Part shown: positions 26,471 to 33,803 of the stretch, one piece after another
How positions within the stretch are numbered: position 1 is the first letter of the stretch
How the letters are laid out: the number at the start of each line of letters is the position of its first letter
Origin: CBFHSF01 sp965661055
GTDB taxonomy: Bacteria; Bacteroidota; Bacteroidia; Flavobacteriales; Schleiferiaceae
Direction of reading: 5' to 3'
Length of the DNA stretch: 64,000 nt
Assembly: GCA_965661055.1 (NCBI GenBank)
Contig: CBFICS010000008.1
Coordinates: 1 to 64,000 of the forward strand
The notes under the pieces: model-generated
The model's database searches: none
The model's input: the letters and a program-made list of their open reading frames with translations, nothing else
What the model was told of the DNA's origin: nothing
Made by a program: the position numbers and the translations under genes

Positions 26471-27709
26471 ATGTTTGCAGAAATTATTACGATCGGTGAC
26501 GAAATTTTAGTGGGTCAAACCATTGATACCAATAGTGCTTGGATGGGAGAAAAGCTCAATGAGCAAGGGGTAGAGGTCTTACAGGTTAGATCAATAAGAG
26601 ATGTTGATTCTGCCATAATAAACGCATTAAATAGTCTTGATCCACGCAGTACTTTAGTTTTGATAACCGGCGGACTTGGACCTACCAAAGACGACCTGAC
26701 TAAACATACTTTACATGGGTATTTTGGTGGTGAAATGGTCAGGTCTATTGAGGCAGAAGAAAATGTGATTAGACTATTTAAAGCTCTGGGAAGAGTGCCT
26801 CAACAGGTAAATTTAGACCAAGCATTACTGCCCAGTAGTTGTAAGCCCTTGATTAATAAAATGGGGACGGCTAGTGGAATGTGGTTTAGTAAAGGAAATG
26901 TTCAAGTAATCTCCATGCCGGGGGTTCCCTATGAAATGAAATCTTTGATGAGTGATTATGTGTTGCCTTGGACAGAAACTCAAATAAAGGATCAAAACAT
27001 TATCCACCACACCCTACTTACACAAGGTCAAGGTGAAAGTATTATTGCCGAAAGGCTAGAGTCTGTTGAAAATAACTTGCCTTCTAATATTACTCTCGCT
27101 TATTTACCTTCACCCGGTATGGTTAAATTGCGAATTACCGGTAGGGGAGAGAATAGAGGAGATGTAGAAGGGAATATTTTAAGAGTTGTTTCTGAAATAA
27201 AAAATACCATTGGGGATATCCTTTTTGGTGAAAAGGCAGACAAACTAGAAGAATTAATCGGAATTCTTTTGAAAGAAAAAGGATGTACCGTTGCAACGGC
27301 CGAAAGCTGTACAGGCGGTTATATTTCATCAAAAATCACCTCAATTCCGGGCAGCTCAGCCTACTTTAAAGGTTCTGTTGTAGCTTATGACAATTCGGTT
27401 AAAGAAAAGGTTTTAGGGGTTGATTATAATGATTTAGAAAAGCTTGGGGCCGTAAGTGAAGAGGTCGTGATTCAAATGGCCGAGGGAATTAGAAAGGTAT
27501 TAAATACTGACTACGCCATCTCTACTAGTGGCATTGCTGGCCCTGACGGGGGAAGCGATGAAAAACCCGTAGGAACGGTATGGATTTGTGTAACAGGACC
27601 TAATGAAACAATTGCGAAGAAATTCACTTTTGGAACTCATAGGGAAAGAAACATAAAAAAGACTGGACTCATGGCATTAGATATCCTCAGAAAAATGTTA
27701 GTAAAATAG
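26471..27709 (+). CDS. cinA: CinA family nicotinamide-nucleotide amidase / competence-damage protein
   Basis: A 412-residue two-domain CinA. The N-terminal part (about 1-170) is the MoCF/COG1058 domain (EIITIGDEILVGQTIDTNSAW; TGGLGPTKDD), linked to ADP-ribose pyrophosphatase activity in the family. The C-terminal part (about 255-410) is the PncC amidase domain (TAESCTGGYIS; SGIAGPDGGSDEKPVGTVW), which deamidates nicotinamide mononucleotide. Both are complete, so the protein probably recycles pyridine nucleotides. The ribosomal genes start 80 bp downstream. Confidence 0.92.
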   Translation: MFAEIITIGDEILVGQTIDTNSAWMGEKLNEQGVEVLQVRSIRDVDSAIINALNSLDPRSTLVLITGGLGPTKDDLTKHTLHGYFGGEMVRSIEAEENVIRLFKALGRVPQQVNLDQALLPSSCKPLINKMGTASGMWFSKGNVQVISMPGVPYEMKSLMSDYVLPWTETQIKDQNIIHHTLLTQGQGESIIAERLESVENNLPSNITLAYLPSPGMVKLRITGRGENRGDVEGNILRVVSEIKNTIGDILFGEKADKLEELIGILLKEKGCTVATAESCTGGYISSKITSIPGSSAYFKGSVVAYDNSVKEKVLGVDYNDLEKLGAVSEEVVIQMAEGIRKVLNTDYAISTSGIAGPDGGSDEKPVGTVWICVTGPNETIAKKFTFGTHRERNIKKTGLMALDILRKMLVK

Positions 27710-27722
27710 TATGCAAATAGAT

Positions 27723-27753
27723 TTGTACAAACCAAAAAGTTTCCTTTATTTTG
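27723..27753 (+). promoter_or_regulatory. Probable promoter of the rpmB-rpmG-DUF4295 unit
   Basis: TTG (27723-27725), 21 bp, then TATTTTG (27747-27753), one T short of the TAnnTTTG consensus. It stands about 37 nt before the rpmB ATG and begins just after the cinA stop. Confidence 0.4.
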
Positions 27754-27789
27754 CAAACCAATTTTCAAAGGAATCAAAAGTCACAAGCG

Positions 27790-28029
27790 ATGTCAAGAGT
27801 ATGTGAGTTAACAGGAAAGAAAGCGATGGTAGGAAACCATGTGTCTTTCTCAAATAAAAAGAATAAGCGTAGGTTCAATGTAAACCTAGCTAAAAAGCGT
27901 TTTTACATTCCAGAGGAGGACCAGTGGGTTACTCTACGTGTATCTGCTTCAGCATTGAAGTTGATAAACAAGAAAGGAATTAGCGCTGTAATTAAGGAAG
28001 CACGAGAAAACGGTTTCTTGATCAAATAA
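27790..28029 (+). CDS. rpmB: 50S ribosomal protein L28
   Basis: A 79-residue bL28 from the ATG at 27790 (MSRVCELTGKKAMVGNHVS, the family start). The in-frame extension from 27751 is not likely protein, since it overlaps the promoter region. bL28 helps assembly of the large subunit near the E site. The order rpmB, rpmG, DUF4295 is the standard one in Bacteroidota. Confidence 0.96.
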   Translation: MSRVCELTGKKAMVGNHVSFSNKKNKRRFNVNLAKKRFYIPEEDQWVTLRVSASALKLINKKGISAVIKEARENGFLIK

Positions 28030-28040
28030 ATTAAGCAGTC

Positions 28041-28223
28041 ATGGCTAAAAAAGGAAACAGAGTACAGGTGATTTTAGAGTGCACAGAGCACAAAGAGACT
28101 GGTATGCCTGGAACAAGTCGCTATATTTCGACTAAAAACAAAAAGAACACTCCAGATCGTCTTGAGTTAAAAAAGTATAACCCAATTTTAAAGAGGTATA
28201 CTGTTCACAAAGAAATTAAGTAA
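28041..28223 (+). CDS. rpmG: 50S ribosomal protein L33
   Basis: A 60-residue bL33 with the family pattern (VILECTEHKETGMPGTSRYISTKNKKNTPDRLELKKY shortened here to its key parts). It carries only one cysteine (ECTEH), so it is the zinc-free form. It starts 11 bp after rpmB and is followed 19 bp later by the DUF4295 gene. Confidence 0.95.
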   Translation: MAKKGNRVQVILECTEHKETGMPGTSRYISTKNKKNTPDRLELKKYNPILKRYTVHKEIK

Positions 28224-28242
28224 TACCAAAAACTAAGGAATC

Positions 28243-28389
28243 ATGGCAAAGAAGGTTGTTGCAACACTTAAGAAAGAAGGTTCTGCTATGTTCACTAAAG
28301 TTGTGAAAATGGTAAAATCTGAAAAAGGATCATACGCTTTTGAAGAAAAGATCGTCAACAAAGACGTATCTGGTGAATTCTTCAAATAG
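28243..28389 (+). CDS. DUF4295 family small protein
   Basis: A 48-residue basic protein (MAKKVVATLKKEGSAMFTK start) encoded 19 bp after rpmG and ending in TAG at 28387-28389. The DUF4295 family is found in Bacteroidota immediately after rpmG and is thought to belong to the ribosome or to its assembly, on context only. In many relatives ftsY comes next; here a terminator follows and ftsY is not in the window. Confidence 0.85.
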   Translation: MAKKVVATLKKEGSAMFTKVVKMVKSEKGSYAFEEKIVNKDVSGEFFK

Positions 28390-28410
28390 AAAAGCATCGC
28401 TTTACAAATA

Positions 28411-28446
28411 AAAATAGGCTTCGATTATTTCGAGGCCTTTTTTTAT
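28411..28446 (+). terminator. Terminator of the rpmB-rpmG-DUF4295 unit
   Basis: An interrupted 9-bp stem (AGGC at 28416-28419 with GCCT at 28435-28438, continued by CGA/TCG pairs and one G-U) is followed by seven or more T, 27 bp after the DUF4295 stop. Confidence 0.8.
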
Positions 28447-28473
28447 ACCCAAAAATATTTGAGGAGGTATAGA

Positions 28474-28510
28474 GCTAAAAAAAAGCTCCCACGGAAGTGG
28501 GAGCTTTGTC
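28474..28510 (-). terminator. Terminator of the M48 / outer-membrane gene pair
   Basis: A perfect 11-bp stem (AAAGCTCCCAC at 28482-28492 with 28497-28507) and a GGAA loop. On the minus strand it is followed by eight T, just after the stop at 28529. Confidence 0.88.
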
Positions 28511-28528
28511 GTTTAATAAACAATTCGG

Positions 28529-29305
28529 CTACAAAATATAGCCGATAGATAATCTAAAGTTTATATAGCTCTTTGATGCGAAGTTAGCAGAAGATACATC
28601 ATCTAAAGCCTCTAAAAACTCTTCATAATTACTACTGTAATCACTTGATTCTAATTCAATACTACCGTCTGTAAAAAATGGGTTGTTTGCAAATGCGATT
28701 CCCAAATCAACTCCATAATCAAAGAATATGTATTTACTCAATATTCTATTGGCACCCAATTCAATACCTACTCTGCCATTGGATGAACTTGAAGATATTT
28801 CATTGGCTAACGATGCTTGAATTGAAGATGATGAATTTCCAATCTTATATGTATTTCCAGGAGTTACCATAGAGTTTGATCCATAGGATACATAAAACCC
28901 CCAATACCTACCCATAGGTGCATTTAACTTTGAATAGAATCTTAGTTTAATTCCAATTACTGTAGAATTACCCGTAGGATCATTTTCAATATCTAATACT
29001 GGGGTGATCGGGTCATTAAAGCCGTTCATGTAGAAATAACTTAAAGGCATGGTCTTATAACTGGCATATTCTACAAATCCAATCAAACTAACTTTTTTTC
29101 CAACCACCCTCTCGTATTGTAACCTATGGTTAAGGCTACCTAGGTTACCTGGGTCAAAATCGCTCCATGTTTGTAATTTCGGATTAAACCCTAAATTATA
29201 ACTAACTAAATTTTTCTTTCCTAAATACCCTCTTACAGAACTTTGTCCTTTGAGTAAAGGGGTTATTAAAAAAAGTGCAAATATTATTGTGATTGTTTTC
29301 TTCAT
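28529..29305 (-). CDS. Outer-membrane beta-barrel protein, function unknown
   Basis: A 258-residue protein with a signal peptide (about 1-20, ...LLKGQSSV) and alternating beta-strand segments typical of small outer-membrane barrels (VIGIKLRFYSKL; RYWGFYVSYGS; INFRLSIGYIL at the end, with a terminal hydrophobic strand). I do not recognise the family. It overlaps the end of the M48 metalloprotease gene by 4 bp, so the two are co-translated and may work together at the outer membrane. Confidence 0.7.
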   Translation of the reverse strand: MKKTITIIFALFLITPLLKGQSSVRGYLGKKNLVSYNLGFNPKLQTWSDFDPGNLGSLNHRLQYERVVGKKVSLIGFVEYASYKTMPLSYFYMNGFNDPITPVLDIENDPTGNSTVIGIKLRFYSKLNAPMGRYWGFYVSYGSNSMVTPGNTYKIGNSSSSIQASLANEISSSSSNGRVGIELGANRILSKYIFFDYGVDLGIAFANNPFFTDGSIELESSDYSSNYEEFLEALDDVSSANFASKSYINFRLSIGYIL

Positions 29306-31482
29306 TCTTTTTCAGTTGAGATTTGGTAGATAGAATTGTAAAGGATAGAATTTAAATACTCTGGGCTGAAATTGGTTTTAAATGTTTCCCTTTCAACTAA
29401 TAGCGCATTTCCTGTTTTGAGGTCAAATACATAGGCGTAATATAGATTTTCATAATGCTTATGAAAATATGGATAAAGCCCTAGTGGAATGGTAACAGGC
29501 ACGGCTAAGGAAGCAAGCGAAATAAGCCCGTAAGACTGCGTCTTTGTGCGTAGACCAATTATTCCAGGAACGAAAACATATCGAGTGCCATATTTCTCAG
29601 CTAGTTCTTCACCAATGTTTCCTAAACTTAATTCAATGGGTGCATTTACATGAGATATTCTTTCTTTAACCCACCATTTTAGTTTACAGTAATCGTTATA
29701 GGTTTCTATATCGTCATGATCTAATTCAAGGGTTGTAATAATTTTATAGTCTACATTAGCAGCCTCTAAACAAGTTTTTAGACTATTATTTAAAGTAGTT
29801 CTTACCTCGTAAGTCTTTTCAATTTCAATAAAATTTCTGTTTTTAACACTGAAATTATAGGATGTTGGTTCTAAAACCAGTAAATTATCTATTCCTAAAA
29901 AGTCGTCTTCATCGTCCGATTTTTTACCAGACCCTTCTCTTGTTTCTTTAAGTGAAACAAAATCATCTTCCTCTTTAAGTTCTTCTAGGTGATCAACTTC
30001 GTCTTGAAAATAGTTGACAAACGTGGTGTCTTTCAATAAATCAATAAATCCATAAAGAGAAAAATCTTCTGTATTTGCTGTTAATGATTTCTTGTAGCGG
30101 ATTTTGTCAAGTTTAGATAGCTTTTCAACTTCTTTGGCAGAAAGAGTATCTTCAACCACTTCAAAAGGCTCTATAAAGAAGTCTTTGGGCTTTAATTCAT
30201 GATAGTGAACCAATTCAAACAGGGAGGTTAAGAATATATCTTTTTGGTGGTGATCACTCGTATCCTTAGTGAAAAGGTTATAATTATAAGCAGTAGAAAT
30301 AATTGCTAGATCTTTACTAGAAAGGTTTTTAAAAAAGTAATAAGCATTATATAATTCTCCTTCAAAAGAATCTATGTCTTCAAGATAACCATCTGCTAAC
30401 TCTTCTTCATCTGCATACCCTGACAAAGCATGAATACAAAATCCAATATTCTTATGCACCATCACCGAATCTTCTGGGTGGTTTTCTAAATATACTAACG
30501 AATTGTAAATAGCTCTTGGATAGTCTTCGTTAAGAATAGATTTAGTAATGGTTTCAACTTGAGAAATTCTTTGAACCTTGTAAAAAAGCTCCTCGGGTTG
30601 AACAAAATCTTTTTTATTTTCTGACTTTGGTAAGTCCGTTAGAATTTCGATGTATTGATCTTTCCTCTTTTTGATGTTTGGGTGTGATGATTTTTCATCG
30701 TCATAATCATCAAAAGCCGTTATAGGTTTTTCTTCGGTTGGAAAAACAGATTTTGGAAATGGGATGCTTTTTGGAGCCAATTGAGAATAATCAATTTTTT
30801 TCTCATCAAAAGGAAGATATGAATACAATAAAACATCAAAAATTTCAATCGAATTTTCAAGGTTGTAATCAGATTTTGACAAAATGTCTTTTAGAGCTAA
30901 CTCATCGGCTTCGAGTTCTAGTTCTTTAGAATACTTAGTTTCTAGTTCTTCCTTTTCAACATTGTCATAAGTTCTGTTTCTTTCAATCTCTTGGTCCTTC
31001 TTAAAGCCTTCAATAATGTGATCTTTTTCAAAGTGAATCACTTCATGGGCCATAACAAAGGCAAGTTCTGCTTCATTTTGAACCTGTGAAATTAAGCCGG
31101 TAGAAACATATAAGATACCATCAATGGTCATAAAGGCATTTACTGCTGTTGATCGGTAGGCATAAACTCTAATGTCGTTAGAATGAGAAGGTCCTAAAAG
31201 GTTTGCTAAGATTTCTTCAAGGTAATTGGTAATGGTGTCACCGAAAAGGATGTTTCCGTTTAACAAGAACTCATTATTGATAAACCTTGCTTTTTTGGCG
31301 AATTCATCTTCTTCATAACCTTCACTCCACTCATTGTTTTTTACTGTTGCAGAGTGCAATCTCTTTTCGAATAAAAAGTCGTCAGGAATGGTGCCTTTAG
31401 CCTCAGAAAGACTTTGCCCATTTAAGTCTCCACTCAATAAAATGGACCCAAAAATAGACGTGAATAGTAGTTTTTTGATCAT
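29302..31482 (-). CDS. M48 family metalloprotease with a large C-terminal extension
   Basis: A 726-residue exported protein. After a signal peptide (about 1-22) there is an M48-type peptidase domain (about 75-235) with the zinc motif HExxH (His146, Glu147, His150 in AHEVIHFEKDH) and the downstream ELEADELAL segment giving the third ligand. About 490 residues follow without a family I can name; they are acidic and charged (a DLPKSENKKDF stretch, a KKSDDEDD stretch), and near residues 630-690 become hydrophobic (GLISLASLAVPVTIPLGLYPYF). This is much longer than BepA/LoiP-type proteases. Its partner is the barrel protein encoded next. A role in outer-membrane quality control is inference. Confidence 0.8.
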   Translation of the reverse strand: MIKKLLFTSIFGSILLSGDLNGQSLSEAKGTIPDDFLFEKRLHSATVKNNEWSEGYEEDEFAKKARFINNEFLLNGNILFGDTITNYLEEILANLLGPSHSNDIRVYAYRSTAVNAFMTIDGILYVSTGLISQVQNEAELAFVMAHEVIHFEKDHIIEGFKKDQEIERNRTYDNVEKEELETKYSKELELEADELALKDILSKSDYNLENSIEIFDVLLYSYLPFDEKKIDYSQLAPKSIPFPKSVFPTEEKPITAFDDYDDEKSSHPNIKKRKDQYIEILTDLPKSENKKDFVQPEELFYKVQRISQVETITKSILNEDYPRAIYNSLVYLENHPEDSVMVHKNIGFCIHALSGYADEEELADGYLEDIDSFEGELYNAYYFFKNLSSKDLAIISTAYNYNLFTKDTSDHHQKDIFLTSLFELVHYHELKPKDFFIEPFEVVEDTLSAKEVEKLSKLDKIRYKKSLTANTEDFSLYGFIDLLKDTTFVNYFQDEVDHLEELKEEDDFVSLKETREGSGKKSDDEDDFLGIDNLLVLEPTSYNFSVKNRNFIEIEKTYEVRTTLNNSLKTCLEAANVDYKIITTLELDHDDIETYNDYCKLKWWVKERISHVNAPIELSLGNIGEELAEKYGTRYVFVPGIIGLRTKTQSYGLISLASLAVPVTIPLGLYPYFHKHYENLYYAYVFDLKTGNALLVERETFKTNFSPEYLNSILYNSIYQISTEKE

Positions 31483-31583
31483 AGGATATATTATTGAAGT
31501 TCAATAATACCCTAAAAAATATTAATAACCTGACGATAGATTGAAAATTCTAAACAATGGCGGAAATCTCAGAAAAAAATGAA

Positions 31584-32168
31584 CTAATAAAAATAATGTT
31601 TATCATAGGTAGCAATAATGTCAAATTCAATTTCAATTTGATCTTGAACCTTTATCATTCCTAACATTTTAGTCGGAGGCTCTATATTAAAGGAACTTAA
31701 AAACAAGGGAGTACTACCGTGAATTTTTAGTTGATTGCCAACCTTTTCCACCTCAAAATCAATTAGTCCGATACTTTCTACTCCTGCTATGGTTAAAGTG
31801 GCACTTGCTGTACCATATTTCCCCCCTGGCAATTGCACATGGTTAATCTCAAATCCGACAAAGGGAAAATTATCAGCTTGTAAAAGTTCTTTCATGTCTT
31901 TTGCCATTCCAGGAATTTTACATCTAAAATCTTCAGAACTAATTAACAACTTTACCCCTTCTAAGTCGTATCCTACTTTTGTTTTTGCAAATGAGAAAGG
32001 TTGATCTTTATCCTGTTTTTCAATATAAGTATTGCTACAAACAAAGTGGTTTACATTGGTAGATCCTGTAATACTAATGGTAGAGTTTTCAAGCAAATCA
32101 TAGTAATAACTGCTATTTTCCACGGAAGTGAAAAACAAAAGACTAATAAAAGTGAAGTGCTTTAACAT
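31584..32168 (-). CDS. YceI-like exported protein
   Basis: A 194-residue protein with an N-terminal signal region (about 1-17) and a YceI-type lipocalin-like fold: the STISITGSTNVNHFVC start, the middle LQADNFPFVGFEINHV (equivalent to the conserved FP-I-F motif), and TLTIAGV near the end. YceI proteins bind polyisoprenoids or other amphiphiles in the periplasm. The match is weaker than for the second YceI gene at 42195. It is divergent from the thioredoxin gene at 32303. Confidence 0.7.
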   Translation of the reverse strand: MLKHFTFISLLFFTSVENSSYYYDLLENSTISITGSTNVNHFVCSNTYIEKQDKDQPFSFAKTKVGYDLEGVKLLISSEDFRCKIPGMAKDMKELLQADNFPFVGFEINHVQLPGGKYGTASATLTIAGVESIGLIDFEVEKVGNQLKIHGSTPLFLSSFNIEPPTKMLGMIKVQDQIEIEFDIIATYDKHYFY

Positions 32169-32273
32169 GATATAAAGTTACTATTCAATGATTAAATTGA
32201 AAAAGGACATTTCTCATAAATTTTAATTATTTCATCATAGAGTTAATCATTTTTAAGTTTTATTGGGCTGCTG

Positions 32274-32281
32274 TATTTTTG
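32274..32281 (+). promoter_or_regulatory. Probable -7 element of the thioredoxin/DUF6952 pair
   Basis: TATTTTTG matches TAnnTTTG exactly, 21 nt before the ATG at 32303. No TTG is found at the usual distance upstream. Confidence 0.4.
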
Positions 32282-32302
32282 AAAAGTAAAAAATAATAAA
32301 TT

Positions 32303-32620
32303 ATGGCAGTAGAAAATGTAAAGGACACTCAGTTTGTAGAGATCTTAAAGGAAAATCAAAAGGTAGTGGTTAAATTCTACGCAGATTGGTGTGGATCATG
32401 TAAGCTTTTTGCTCCCAAGTACAAAAGAATTTCTAATGATGCCACCTTTGGTGATGTTACCTTTGTTGAAGTGAATGCTGAAGAAAATCCGGAAGCTAGA
32501 AAATTGGCCTCCGTAAACAATTTGCCTTTTTTCGCCTCTTTCAAGGATGGAGTATTAGTAGCAGGTGGACCAACTTCTAAGGAAGAAAAAGTGTTAGAAT
32601 TCATAAATGCATTATCATGA
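32303..32620 (+). CDS. Thioredoxin family protein
   Basis: A 105-residue single-domain thioredoxin with the active site WCGSC (Cys30, Cys33) and the cis-proline loop NNLPFFASF. It is not the classical TrxA (WCGPC), which is the separate broken gene at 38291. It overlaps the next gene by 4 bp and faces the peroxiredoxin gene at 33542; this set (peroxiredoxin, thioredoxin, DUF6952) is a standard Bacteroidota cluster, so it probably reduces the peroxiredoxin. Confidence 0.88.
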   Translation: MAVENVKDTQFVEILKENQKVVVKFYADWCGSCKLFAPKYKRISNDATFGDVTFVEVNAEENPEARKLASVNNLPFFASFKDGVLVAGGPTSKEEKVLEFINALS

Positions 32621-32856
32621 AAATTCCAGCTGTAAAAAAATTAGTGGAACACTACAGTCTTGATGAATTAAATCAAGCAGAGGAATCTATTTTAAATGAA
32701 GAATCTCCAAAAATAGAAATCGGGGGAGATGATGAAGGAGAAATGTTAACTCATGTTAGTGCGGCACAATGGATTTTAAAAGAGATGGCAAAGGGTGAGG
32801 ATTTTAAATCTTCATTGAGAAACTATACTCATAAGGTCAGAAATTCTATTTCATAA
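32617..32856 (+). CDS. DUF6952 family small protein
   Basis: A 79-residue acidic protein (MKIPAVKKLVEHYSLDELNQAEE start) with no cysteine, signal or membrane segment. It overlaps the thioredoxin gene by 4 bp and is found in this place in other Bacteroidota, beside thioredoxin and peroxiredoxin. The function is unknown; the coupling suggests an accessory part in peroxide defence. Confidence 0.78.
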   Translation: MKIPAVKKLVEHYSLDELNQAEESILNEESPKIEIGGDDEGEMLTHVSAAQWILKEMAKGEDFKSSLRNYTHKVRNSIS

Positions 32857-32865
32857 TCAGCTAAA

Positions 32866-32897
32866 AAAAAAGCACTAGCAATAGCTAGGGCTTTTTT
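32866..32897. terminator. Bidirectional terminator between DUF6952 and peroxiredoxin genes
   Basis: CTAGC (32875-32879) pairs with GCTAG (32884-32888), extended past one mismatch by AGC/GCT. It has an A run on the left and a T run on the right and stands between two converging genes. Confidence 0.78.
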
Positions 32898-32912
32898 ATT
32901 TCTGAACTTTTC

Positions 32913-33542
32913 TTAGTTCTTTGATAAGTAGTCAGCTACTCCGTCGTGAGTTGCAGACATTGCAGATTTTCCTTCAGACCAGTTTGCAGGACAAACATCT
33001 CCGTTTTCATCAACAAATTGAAGAGCATCAACCATTCTCATGGCTTCATCAACGTTTCTACCTAAAGGTAGGTCGTTAACTAGTTGGTGACGAACTACTC
33101 CATTTGGATCGATTAAGAATAATCCTCTGTAAGCAATAAGTTCACCTTCTGCCGCTAATTCGTCATTTTCGTTGTAAAAGTAATTTCCAGCTAAAACGTC
33201 GTAGTTTGTAGAAATTGTTTTGTTGGTGTCCGCAACAATTGGGTAAGTGACCCCTTGAATTCCTCCTTTGTCTTTAGGTAGTTGTAACCATCCCCAGTGA
33301 GACTGCTCAGTGTCTGTAGAAACTGCAATAACCTCTACGTTCTTTGCTTTAAATGCATCAAGTTTTTCTTGAAAAGCATGCAATTCTGTAGGACATACAA
33401 AAGTGAAATCTTTTGGATAGAAGAATAGGATTACATATTTTCCTTGAAATTGCTCTAAGGTAAACCCTTCTACAATCTCTTCGCCGTTAATAACTGCAGA
33501 TGCTGTGAAATTTGGCGCTTTCTTGCCAACTAATACTGCCAT
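32913..33542 (-). CDS. 2-Cys peroxiredoxin, AhpC/Prx1 type
   Basis: A 209-residue typical 2-Cys peroxiredoxin. The peroxidatic cysteine is Cys50 (FTFVCPTEL) and the resolving cysteine is Cys184 (GDVCPANW). It reduces hydrogen peroxide and organic peroxides in the cytosol, probably with the thioredoxin at 32303 as electron donor. Length and both motifs are complete. A TATATTTG element lies 35 nt upstream of the ATG. Confidence 0.94.
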   Translation of the reverse strand: MAVLVGKKAPNFTASAVINGEEIVEGFTLEQFQGKYVILFFYPKDFTFVCPTELHAFQEKLDAFKAKNVEVIAVSTDTEQSHWGWLQLPKDKGGIQGVTYPIVADTNKTISTNYDVLAGNYFYNENDELAAEGELIAYRGLFLIDPNGVVRHQLVNDLPLGRNVDEAMRMVDALQFVDENGDVCPANWSEGKSAMSATHDGVADYLSKN

Positions 33543-33576
33543 AATTATTGATTTTTATTAGATTAATTTTCTGTTA

Positions 33577-33584
33577 CAAATATA
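33577..33584 (-). promoter_or_regulatory. Probable -7 element of the peroxiredoxin gene
   Basis: TATATTTG on the minus strand matches TAnnTTTG, 35 nt before the ATG at 33542. No clear TTG box is seen. Confidence 0.4.
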
Positions 33585-33803
33585 CAAACCCATCGGGGTA
33601 TACACCGTTTAATTCATTTTTATAATCTATTGATGTATTGAGATTATCAATCGAAATGGAAATTCAATAGACAGCTTGGAAAATGTTCCTTTTTCAAAAT
33701 CGTTGAAAAGGTGTTTAAAACCCCTTTCGGGGGATGAAAAATTGGAGGATTAATTTTTTATTTTTACCCTCATACCGAAAATATTTTCCTGAAAAAAGCC
33801 TCC

